From Enterococcus faecium (GTDB lineage Bacteria > Bacillota > Bacilli > Lactobacillales > Enterococcaceae): a stretch of DNA of 64,000 bases. The stretch is taken from NCBI RefSeq assembly GCF_029023785.1, contig NZ_CP118955.1:1052501-1116500 (forward strand), written 5' to 3'. Positions 57,356-64,000 of this stretch are shown here, piece after piece. The first letter of the stretch is position 1. Every line of letters starts with the position of its first letter. Below the pieces are notes generated by a model. That model made no database searches, was not told the origin of the DNA, and worked only from the letters and a program-made list of their open reading frames with translations. Both the position numbers and the translations under genes were made by a program.

Positions 57356-57840
57356 GATAAACGGTGTTCAAAAGCTTGCATCTGCGGTAATAAGCCCAAC
57401 CAAATCAAAAACATGAGAAGCTGTTTTTCTTGGCTGTTCTTATTACTTGATGCAGGGCAGCTTTTTCACGACCTCAGATAAACGGTGTTCAAAAGCTTGC
57501 ATCTGCGGTAATAAGCCCAATCAAATGAAAAATATGAGGAGCTATTTTTATTTGACCATTCTTATTACTTGATGCAGGACAGCTTTTTCACGACCTCAGA
57601 TAAACGGTGTTCAAAAGCTTGCATCTGCGGTAATAAGCCCAATCAAATCAAAAACATGAGAAGCTGTTTTTCTTGGCTGTTCTTATTACTTGATGCAGGG
57701 CAGCTTTTTCACGACCTCAGATAAACGGTGTTCAAAAGCTTGCATCTGCGGTAATAAGTCCAGCCAAATGAAAAATATGAGAAGCTGTTTTTTCTTGGCT
57801 GTTCTTATTATTTGATGCAGGACAGCTTTTTCACGACCTC
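57356..57840 (-). repeat. Tandem array of four 121-122-bp palindromic repeats
   Basis: Four near-identical units begin at 57356, 57477, 57599 and 57720. Each starts GATAAACGGTGTTC and ends TTTTTCACGACCTC. In unit 1, AAAAGCT-TGCATC (57370-57382) and GTAATAAG (57387-57394) pair with CTTATTAC (57439-57446), GATGCA (57449-57454) and AGCTTTT (57459-57465), giving a long hairpin with a variable loop. Units differ by a few substitutions, mainly in the loop. The reverse complement of the unit occurs once after tcyP. There is no ORF of note in the array. Confidence 0.9.
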
Positions 57841-57879
57841 TGTAAACTATAGGAATCTGTTAAATCAAGGGAGCAGAAC

Positions 57880-57907
57880 TTGCCTTTTACGCTACTTTTG
57901 GTACAAT
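57880..57907 (+). promoter_or_regulatory. Promoter of the MaoC-like/Bax-inhibitor pair
   Basis: TTGCCT at 57880-57885, a 16-bp spacer and TACAAT at 57902-57907 preceded by TGG (extended -10). It lies 36 bases before the TTG start. Confidence 0.62.
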
Positions 57908-57943
57908 AATGTATGATTAAAAATAAACTGGAGGGTTTCTATC

Positions 57944-58429
57944 TTGAACATAGGTAAGCCGAGAAAACTAGGAAAAACAATAAATGAAATCGAGGAAGGC
58001 GACTCGTTATCCTTAACAGAATCTATTGAAGATAACCAGCTTTTGCTGTATTTGGGATTGACGAATGATGCAAATCCTTTGTATATCCAACATGACTTTG
58101 CACAAAAAACAGAATATCAACAGCCAATCGTTCCATCAGTGATGCTGATGGGGATCATCACAAGTGCAATTTCAAAGCATCTTCCTGGACCAGGATCACA
58201 TGTTGTCAATTTTTCTGTCAATTTTATTGAACCGGTTTTCCATTATGAAACACTGACTTTTCAGTTTGAGGTCATAAAAGTAGATAAGATGAAGGATGTG
58301 GTGACGATTTCTGTAGAAGCGGAGAATACGAACGAAGATCGTGTGTTGGATGCTGTCGTTATGGTCCAACCGCCACAAGTTCCTGAATTGGAAATAGCAA
58401 TCGAAAGTGAAGGTGAATTGAATGAATAA
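57944..58429 (+). CDS. MaoC-like hotdog-fold dehydratase/hydratase
   Basis: A 161-residue hotdog-fold protein of the MaoC/(R)-hydratase type. The family motif appears as YLGLTNDANPLYIQHDFAQ, where the Asp and the His-containing segment match the catalytic hydratase region, followed by QPIVPSVMLMGIITSAIS and VNFSVNFIEPVFHYETLTF. It probably hydrates or dehydrates an acyl thioester. The start is TTG at 57944 with GGAGGG at 57930-57935. Its end overlaps the next gene by 8 bases. Confidence 0.85.
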   Translation: MNIGKPRKLGKTINEIEEGDSLSLTESIEDNQLLLYLGLTNDANPLYIQHDFAQKTEYQQPIVPSVMLMGIITSAISKHLPGPGSHVVNFSVNFIEPVFHYETLTFQFEVIKVDKMKDVVTISVEAENTNEDRVLDAVVMVQPPQVPELEIAIESEGELNE

Positions 58430-59105
58430 TCCAAGTACATCAATGTCAGGTATCAATCGTTTTTATGCAAAAGTTTATGGATTTTTAGGTATGGGACTTG
58501 CCCTTAGTGCAGTCACTTCTTACTTGGCTCTTTGGGTATTTCCTTTGCAATTAGCAACTTTTATCAATAATTTTCCACTAGGCTTTGTGGGTCTGTGGAT
58601 CGTTGAACTGATTTTAGTAATGGTTCTAGGCGTAAAAGCACAAAAGAATCCGAGCTTAGCAATCGGTGGATTTATTGCCTACTCTCTTTTGAATGGCATA
58701 ACATTAGCGGTTACTCTTGCATACTACGATATTGGAACAGTAACGCAAGCTTTCTTGACAGCTACTTTGATGTTCATGGGGATGTCTGTTGTCGGAGTAA
58801 CAACAAAAAGAGATCTTAGCGGGGTTGGAAGAGCAGGACAGGCAGCTTTAATCGGAGTGATCATTGCACTAGTCTTGAACATCTTCATTTTGAGAAGTAG
58901 CGTAGTTGAGCTGTTCATCTCCCTACTGTTAGTCGTCATCTTTGCAGGGATTACAGCTTATGATAACCAAAGCATCCGTAATATCTATGTCCAGACAAAC
59001 GGAACAGCACATAGTGGAATTGCTGTATTCATGGCATTGAAGCTGTATTTGGACTTTATCAACTTGTTCTTGGCGTTTCTGAGAATCTTTGGACGGAACA
59101 ACTAA
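58422..59105 (+). CDS. Bax inhibitor-1/YetJ (TMBIM) family membrane protein
   Basis: A 227-residue protein with seven hydrophobic helices. Family landmarks are the N-terminal INRFYAKVYGFLGMGLALSA and the C-terminal AGITAYDNQSIRNIY and ALKLYLDFINLFLAFLRIFG, where the conserved Asp residues form the di-aspartyl pH sensor of YetJ. YetJ is a pH-dependent calcium leak channel. The start overlaps the MaoC-like gene by 8 bases, so the two are translationally coupled. Confidence 0.92.
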   Translation: MNNPSTSMSGINRFYAKVYGFLGMGLALSAVTSYLALWVFPLQLATFINNFPLGFVGLWIVELILVMVLGVKAQKNPSLAIGGFIAYSLLNGITLAVTLAYYDIGTVTQAFLTATLMFMGMSVVGVTTKRDLSGVGRAGQAALIGVIIALVLNIFILRSSVVELFISLLLVVIFAGITAYDNQSIRNIYVQTNGTAHSGIAVFMALKLYLDFINLFLAFLRIFGRNN

Positions 59106-59127
59106 AAAAGAAAAAAATTCATCAGTT

Positions 59128-59170
59128 GGGGCTATACCGAATTATTTGGTATGGTCCCGCTTTTTCTTTT
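59128..59170 (+). terminator. Terminator after the Bax-inhibitor gene
   Basis: GGGGCTATACC (from 59128) pairs with GGTATGGTCCC (to 59158), followed by a T-rich run. Confidence 0.82.
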
Positions 59171-59230
59171 CGCATTCCGCAGGATTCTTTGTTAGAATGA
59201 ATAAGAACTTTACAGTAAGGAGTTAAGAAG

Positions 59231-61876
59231 ATGACAAAAAATAAATTATTACTCGTTGATGGGAACAGTGTGGCTTTTCGCGCATTCTTTGCGCTTCACA
59301 ATTCTCTTGAACGTTTCAAAAATAGAAACGGTCTTCATACAAATGCAATCTATGCATTCAATACGATGTTTGAAAATGTTATGCAAAAAGAGCAACCGAC
59401 TCATGTTCTGGTTGCGTTCGATGCAGGAAAAACGACTTTTCGGACAGAAATGTATGCGGAGTACAAAGGTGGAAGATCCAAAACACCTGGCGAATTCAAA
59501 GAACAAATGCCATATATACGTGATTTGTTGACAGGACTAGGGGTACAGTATTACGAATTGCCCAATTATGAAGCAGATGATATTATCGGTACTTTGGCAG
59601 AAAAAGTAGACAAAGATCAATTTGATGTCGTCGTGCTTTCAGGTGATCGGGATTTGACTCAATTAGCTAGTAAAGAAGTAAAAGTGGATATCACTGTAAA
59701 AGGTGTCAGCGATATCGAAAGCTATACACCAGAACATGTAGCGGAAAAATATGATGGGTTGACGCCAAAACAGATTATTGACATGAAGGGACTAGCCGGA
59801 GATGCCTCTGACAATATCCCCGGTGTGACTAAAATCGGTGAAAAAACAGCTATCAAGCTATTGAAACAATATGGCTCAGTCGAAGGAATTTATGAACATA
59901 TCGATGAAATGAAGCAAAGCAAAATGAAAGAAAATCTGATAAATGACAAAGAGCAGGCTTTCTTATCGAAAAAATTGGCGACCATCAATACTTCAGCGCC
60001 TGTGGATGTCTCTATCGACTCATTGAAGTATGAAGGGAAAAATCTCGATAAACTCGTTCCGTTTTATAAAGAAATGGATTTCAATCAGTTCCTTTCTAAA
60101 TTGAATATCGTAGAAGAAGAAGTAAAAATGGATGATATTTTGTTTGAAGTCGTTCATGAATTCAAAGAGGAAATGTTTACTACGGATATGGCGTTGTACG
60201 TGGAAATGATGGGCGACAATTATCATACAGAGGAAATCGTCGGAGTAGCGTGGGGGACAGAAAAGAAAATTTATGTCACGAACGATCTATCTGTATTCGA
60301 AAACCGAGCGTTCCATTCTTGGATCACTGATCCGACTCGGCTGAAAAAAGTATATGATGCGAAACGAACTTATGTTGCTTTAAACCGCTATACTGGAAAA
60401 ACGAAAGGAATCGATTTTGATGTCTTGCTAGGTGCATACCTTCTCGATACGAATGAAAAAAGCACAGATATCGAAGGAATAGCTGCTCATTACGGATACA
60501 ACGATATCCAATCAGATGAAGCTGTATACGGCAAAGGGGCGAAAAAAGGTTTACCAGAAGAAGAGGAACTCTTTTTTGCTCATTTAGCGCGAAAAGTAGC
60601 TGCAATCAATGCGTTGACACCAAAATTGAGCCAAGAACTGGCAGATAAAAACCAAGAAGATCTTTTCCGGAAAATGGAACTGCCATTGTCTATCATTTTG
60701 GCAGAGATGGAAATAAGCGGGATCAAAGTAGATGCGACTCGCTTACAAGAAATGAAGGGCGAGTTCTCTGCTCGCTTAAGAGAGATCGAACAAAAAATCT
60801 ACGAAGAAGCCGGCGAAGAATTCAATTTGAATTCACCAAAGCAATTAGGAGTGATCTTATTTGAAAAAATGGGATTACCCGTTATCAAAAAAACAAAAAC
60901 TGGATATTCCACAGCCGTAGATGTACTGGAACAGCTTCGTGAACAAGCACCAATCGTAGAGGATATCCTCACCTATCGTCAAATTGCAAAAATTCAATCT
61001 ACCTATGTCGAGGGACTGCTGAAAGTGATCCAATCAGATGGAAAAGTGCATACCCGTTATGTCCAGACATTGACCCAAACAGGACGATTAAGCTCTGTTG
61101 ATCCTAATTTGCAGAACATCCCGATTCGATTAGATGAAGGGAGAAAGATACGTCAGGCATTTGTTCCTAGAGAAAAAGACTGGCTGATTTATTCTTCTGA
61201 CTATTCACAAATCGAGTTACGCGTACTTGCGCATATCTCAAATGATGAACATTTGAAAGCTGCCTTCCTAGAAGGTCAAGATATCCATGCCAGCACAGCG
61301 ATGCGTGTATTTGGAATCGAAAAGGCAGAGGATGTCACACCAAATATGCGTAGGCAGGCAAAAGCAGTGAATTTTGGTATCGTGTATGGCATCTCTGATT
61401 ACGGACTTTCACAAAATCTAGGAATCAGCCGAAAAGCAGCACAGCAATACATCGATACGTACTTTGAAAAATACCCAGGTGTCAAAGAATATATGGAAAG
61501 AATCGTACGCGAAGCAAAAGACCAAGGCTACGTCGAAACGCTGTATCACCGCCGTCGATATCTGCCAGACATCAATTCAAGAAATTACAATATCCGTTCT
61601 TTTGCGGAACGAACAGCTATCAATACACCAATCCAAGGAAGTGCTGCTGATATTTTGAAAATCGCGATGATCGAATTGGATAAACGATTAAAAGAAACAG
61701 GTCTTCAAGCTACGATGCTGTTACAAGTTCATGATGAACTTGTCTTCGAGGTACCGAAAAAAGAACTTGAATCATTAGATAAATTGGTGAAGGAAGTTAT
61801 GGAACAAGCTGTTTCTCTTCATGTACCACTGATCACTGACAGCAGTTGGGGAAAAACGTGGTACGAAGCAAAATAA
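59231..61876 (+). CDS. polA: DNA polymerase I
   Basis: An 881-residue repair and Okazaki-fragment polymerase. Residues ~1-290 are the 5'-3' exonuclease/flap domain (LLVDGNSVAFRAFFAL, NYEADDIIGTLAEK, LSGDRDLTQL, KGLAGDASDNIPGV). The middle domain reads ALYVEMMGDNYHTEEIVGVAW where E. coli has the catalytic DxE, so the 3'-5' proofreading site is lost, as in Bacillus enzymes. The polymerase domain has TGRLSSVDPNLQNIPIR, YSSDYSQIELRVLAHIS, RRQAKAVNFGIVYG and LQVHDELVFEVP. It starts after AAGGAG and is followed by mutM. Confidence 0.97.
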   Translation: MTKNKLLLVDGNSVAFRAFFALHNSLERFKNRNGLHTNAIYAFNTMFENVMQKEQPTHVLVAFDAGKTTFRTEMYAEYKGGRSKTPGEFKEQMPYIRDLLTGLGVQYYELPNYEADDIIGTLAEKVDKDQFDVVVLSGDRDLTQLASKEVKVDITVKGVSDIESYTPEHVAEKYDGLTPKQIIDMKGLAGDASDNIPGVTKIGEKTAIKLLKQYGSVEGIYEHIDEMKQSKMKENLINDKEQAFLSKKLATINTSAPVDVSIDSLKYEGKNLDKLVPFYKEMDFNQFLSKLNIVEEEVKMDDILFEVVHEFKEEMFTTDMALYVEMMGDNYHTEEIVGVAWGTEKKIYVTNDLSVFENRAFHSWITDPTRLKKVYDAKRTYVALNRYTGKTKGIDFDVLLGAYLLDTNEKSTDIEGIAAHYGYNDIQSDEAVYGKGAKKGLPEEEELFFAHLARKVAAINALTPKLSQELADKNQEDLFRKMELPLSIILAEMEISGIKVDATRLQEMKGEFSARLREIEQKIYEEAGEEFNLNSPKQLGVILFEKMGLPVIKKTKTGYSTAVDVLEQLREQAPIVEDILTYRQIAKIQSTYVEGLLKVIQSDGKVHTRYVQTLTQTGRLSSVDPNLQNIPIRLDEGRKIRQAFVPREKDWLIYSSDYSQIELRVLAHISNDEHLKAAFLEGQDIHASTAMRVFGIEKAEDVTPNMRRQAKAVNFGIVYGISDYGLSQNLGISRKAAQQYIDTYFEKYPGVKEYMERIVREAKDQGYVETLYHRRRYLPDINSRNYNIRSFAERTAINTPIQGSAADILKIAMIELDKRLKETGLQATMLLQVHDELVFEVPKKELESLDKLVKEVMEQAVSLHVPLITDSSWGKTWYEAK

Positions 61877-61920
61877 ACATTGTTTAAGACAGAGCAATAT
61901 AATGAAGGTGAAAAGAAAAA

Positions 61921-62757
61921 ATGCCAGAATTACCAGAAGTAGAAACCGTTCGTAAAGGATTGGAACGGTTAGTAGTAGGAAAAACGATTCAAAAAGTTCA
62001 GGTCTTGTGGCCCAAGATCATCGAGCAACCAGAGACACCCATCTTTGAGGCTTCTCTTGTTGGCGAAACCATCCAATCCATTGGACGTAGAGGGAAGTTT
62101 TTAATTTTTCATCTCGATCATTATGAACTGATCTCACACTTGCGAATGGAAGGAAAATATCAATTTACGAAAGAAAATACACCAATCGATAAACATACGC
62201 ATGTACTTTTCTTTTTTGAGGATGGAAGCCAACTTCGCTACAACGATGTACGAAAATTTGGTCGTATGACAATCGTCGAAAAAGGAGCAAGTGCAACTTA
62301 CCGAGGAATCATGAAATTGGGACCTGAGCCTTTGCCAGATAGCTTCTTATTAGCAGATTTCGCAAATGGACTGAAAAAGTCCCACAAAGCAATCAAGCCA
62401 TTGCTGCTAGACCAACGTCTAGTGACTGGTCTAGGTAATATTTATGTAGATGAAGCATTATGGGAAGCGAAGATCCATCCAGAACAACCGGCGAACACAC
62501 TGCGCCCCAAAGAGGTAGAACAATTACGTCTATCGATCATTGATGTTTTGGATCGTGCAATAGAAGCCGGAGGTACCACGATTCGCAGTTATTTGAATGC
62601 ATTAGGAGAATCAGGCGGATTTCAAGTAGCACTGCATGTCTATCAGCAAACTGGCAAACCATGTATACGTTGTGGAACGCCGATCGTGAAAACAAAAGTG
62701 GCACAAAGGGGGACGCACTATTGTCCGAATTGTCAAAGGCTAAAAATCGCAAAGTAG
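61921..62757 (+). CDS. mutM: Formamidopyrimidine-DNA glycosylase
   Basis: A 278-residue bifunctional glycosylase/AP lyase that removes 8-oxoguanine and formamidopyrimidines. The mature N-terminus PELPEVETVRKGLE has the catalytic Pro and Glu. Further motifs are LRMEGKYQF, YNDVRKFGRM, GLGNIYVDEALW and the H2TH region. The C-terminal zinc finger is CIRCGTPI and THYCPNCQ. It starts after GAAGGTG. Its last 37 bases overlap coaE if the TTG start of coaE is correct. Confidence 0.97.
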   Translation: MPELPEVETVRKGLERLVVGKTIQKVQVLWPKIIEQPETPIFEASLVGETIQSIGRRGKFLIFHLDHYELISHLRMEGKYQFTKENTPIDKHTHVLFFFEDGSQLRYNDVRKFGRMTIVEKGASATYRGIMKLGPEPLPDSFLLADFANGLKKSHKAIKPLLLDQRLVTGLGNIYVDEALWEAKIHPEQPANTLRPKEVEQLRLSIIDVLDRAIEAGGTTIRSYLNALGESGGFQVALHVYQQTGKPCIRCGTPIVKTKVAQRGTHYCPNCQRLKIAK

Positions 62758-63350
62758 GATTTGTTTTAGGTTTGACGGGTGGAATAGCTACCGGTAAAAG
62801 TACGGCAGCCAAAGTCTTTCAGTCTCATGGATTTCCTTTGATCGATGGCGATGTGATTGCCAGAGAAACTGTTGAGCCTGGAACGCTTGCTCTGAGGAAA
62901 ATTGTATCAGTGTTTGGCCAAGAGGTATTGCAGCCTGATGGGCAACTAGATCGAGGGAAACTTGGGATGATTGTTTTTCCATCAAAGGAAAAACGGCAAA
63001 AACTTGATCAGCTATTAGATCCGTTTATCCGAAAAGCGATAAAAGATCAAATCGCCTCTCTAAGTTCCAATCATCCTTTAGTAATTGTAGATATCCCATT
63101 GCTCTACGAAGGTCATTATGACCACTATATGGATGCAGTAGCTGTCGTTTATACTACGCCAGAAACTCAGCTTCAGCGTTTGATGAAACGTAATCAACTG
63201 ACGCTAGAACAAGCGCAGCAGAGAATTAGTAGTCAACTTCCAATCGAAGAAAAAAAGCAGCGTGCGGATATTTTGTTCGACAACAATGGAACAAAAGAAA
63301 AACTTGTGGGACAAATCGAAAATTGGCTTTTTGCTAATCGCTTTCTTTGA
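62721..63350 (+). CDS. coaE: Dephospho-CoA kinase
   Basis: It phosphorylates dephospho-CoA in the last step of CoA synthesis. The P-loop is GLTGGIATGKSTAAKVF, followed by IDGDVIARETVEPG, VVDIPLLYEGH and VVYTTPETQLQRLMKRN. No ATG fits: the only in-frame ATG (62661) would add a long tail inside mutM. TTG at 62721, 8 bases after AAGGGGG (62706-62712), gives 209 residues; TTG 62730 is an alternative. Overlap with mutM implies coupling, a usual arrangement in this order. Confidence 0.93.
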   Translation: MSELSKAKNRKVGFVLGLTGGIATGKSTAAKVFQSHGFPLIDGDVIARETVEPGTLALRKIVSVFGQEVLQPDGQLDRGKLGMIVFPSKEKRQKLDQLLDPFIRKAIKDQIASLSSNHPLVIVDIPLLYEGHYDHYMDAVAVVYTTPETQLQRLMKRNQLTLEQAQQRISSQLPIEEKKQRADILFDNNGTKEKLVGQIENWLFANRFL

Positions 63351-63375
63351 GTATCTGTGTCAATTTTGCTATCCT
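63347..63375 (+). promoter_or_regulatory. Promoter of the CsbD-like gene
   Basis: TTGAGT at 63347-63352 (overlapping the coaE stop), a 17-bp spacer and TATCCT at 63370-63375 preceded by TTG-C. It lies 26 bases before the start. Confidence 0.6.
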
Positions 63376-63401
63376 GAGTATATAGAAAGTGAGGGATAGC
63401 G

Positions 63402-63734
63402 ATGGGATCATTAAAAAATCAAAAGGATAAAGTCGTAGGTAACGCAAAAGAAAAAATCGGCGAGATGCTCAATAAAGAAAATCTAATCGATGAAGGTCGT
63501 ACGCAATCAGAAACAGCAGAAGAAAAAGAAAAGCAGTACCAAGCAAGAATCGATGAAATAGAAGACCAGCAGGCAGAAGAAGAAGCGAAGCGGCAAGATT
63601 TGACTCAAGAACGAAAAAATCCGACACCTGATCGTAGTAAAACACCGCTCCCAGAAAGTGACCACATTCCCGATGAGCAAAAAATCGAGGAACAGCGAAT
63701 GAAACACTATACAGGAATCGAAGAGAAGTTATAA
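63402..63734 (+). CDS. CsbD-like stress protein with long charged tail
   Basis: A 110-residue hydrophilic protein. The N-terminal ~28 residues (SLKNQKDKVVGNAKEKIGEM) resemble the CsbD family of small general-stress proteins. The rest is a highly charged, likely coiled-coil stretch (ETAEEKEKQYQARIDEIEDQ, QAEEEAKRQDLTQERKN) and a Pro-rich tail (NPTPDRSKTPLPESDHIPDE). It is longer than typical CsbD (~60-70 residues). The start follows GAGGGATAGCG. It is a one-gene unit with its own promoter and terminator. Biochemical role unknown. Confidence 0.78.
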   Translation: MGSLKNQKDKVVGNAKEKIGEMLNKENLIDEGRTQSETAEEKEKQYQARIDEIEDQQAEEEAKRQDLTQERKNPTPDRSKTPLPESDHIPDEQKIEEQRMKHYTGIEEKL

Positions 63735-63756
63735 AATAGTAAAAAATCGAGATGTG

Positions 63757-63799
63757 ACTTGAAGCAGATGAGAAGGTGTTCATCTGCTTCAAGTTTTTT
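63757..63799 (+). terminator. Terminator after the CsbD-like gene
   Basis: ACTTGAAGCAGATGA (63757-63771) pairs perfectly with TCATCTGCTTCAAGT (63780-63794), followed by a T-run to 63799. Confidence 0.93.
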
Positions 63800-63954
63800 G
63801 TGCTAGATGACTAAATCAGCTTTTGTGTAAGTTATTTCTCAGTAATCAAGGTGATCAGTATTGGAAAATTGAAATTTAGTAAGGACAGGGGACACAATTA
63901 CGCATGAAAGTAGAAAAAATTGTTCTTATATCCGTGTTTTTTGGGTAGGACAGT

Positions 63955-63983
63955 CGCGTTTGTGATTTGTTTCGTGTTATAAT
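63955..63983 (+). promoter_or_regulatory. Possible promoter for a gene beyond the right edge
   Basis: TATAAT at 63978-63983 with TG one base upstream (extended -10); the -35 position is poor (CGCGTT). In relatives a nrdR-type gene often follows coaE, but none is visible here. The stretch 63800-63950 shows nothing else I can support. Confidence 0.45.
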
Positions 63984-64000
63984 ACAACTAGTTGTAAAGA

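Noticed and set aside
57356..57840. CRISPR array
   Set aside because: Units are contiguous 121-bp palindromes with no short repeat/unique spacer alternation and no cas genes nearby.
63904..63948. Short ORF (14 codons) starting ATG 63904
   Set aside because: The nearest GGGG lies about 15 bases upstream, the frame is not continued by a terminator or coupled gene, and the length is chance level.

Overview
The window looks like a chromosomal segment of a low-GC Firmicute, most likely Enterococcus faecium or a close relative (E. lactis, E. durans, E. hirae). The basis is the AT-rich sequence with GGAGG-type ribosome binding sites, and gene neighbourhoods typical of enterococci and lactobacilli: tig-clpX-ysxC, pcrA-ligA-gatCAB-dgkB-rlmD, lacL-lacM, an aroF-B-C-tyrA-aroA-aroK-pheA operon, and polA-mutM-coaE. 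The species is inferred from memory of such genomes, not from an alignment. I see no rRNA, tRNA, CRISPR array, transposase gene or prophage.

Layout. 1-4.3 kb: the end of trigger factor, ClpX, the ribosome-assembly GTPase YsxC, a small opposite-strand ORF, and an unrecognised 442-residue protein paired with a small membrane protein. 4.3-8.1 kb: the fructose operon fruR-fruK-fruA, with phased direct repeats in front of it. 8.2-9.7 kb: a ClC-type chloride transporter on the minus strand. 9.9-20.2 kb: DNA repair and translation quality genes (pcrA, ligA, gatCAB), a lipid kinase, an rRNA methyltransferase and a tiny basic ORF. 20.3-20.8 kb: a decayed methionine-synthase-like remnant. 20.9-21.9 kb: a membrane-anchored esterase.

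22-28.2 kb is a galactoside locus: a LacI-family repressor divergent from an alpha-galactosidase gene broken by one in-frame amber codon, followed by the two-subunit beta-galactosidase lacL-lacM. The divergent promoters share a -10 region and are covered by two LacI-type operators. 28.4-35.9 kb is the aromatic amino acid operon. It is preceded by a strong promoter, an 18-residue leader peptide rich in Tyr and Phe codons, and competing RNA stems ending in a terminator, which is an evident transcription attenuator. A second terminator and a second mini-ORF follow before aroF.

36-42.6 kb holds a YesM/YesN-type two-component system divergent from a sugar ABC importer (lipoprotein plus two permeases, no ATPase). 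42.8-44.7 kb carries two half-size DUF1538 membrane proteins and a PII-like protein in one overlapping operon, the best candidate here for a poorly described system. 44.8-49.4 kb has a divergent LCP-like protein, a zinc-ribbon membrane protein, a phosphoglycerate mutase paralogue, a HAD phosphatase, a DUF1149 protein and the cystine symporter TcyP. 49.4-49.7 kb and 57.3-57.8 kb contain members of one family of ~121-bp palindromic intergenic repeats, in opposite orientations. The rest is housekeeping: VOC protein, TrhO, a PPP phosphatase, Tex, SprT-like, YdcF-like, MurC, a MaoC-like hydratase overlapping a Bax-inhibitor-1 protein, PolA, MutM, CoaE and a CsbD-like protein.
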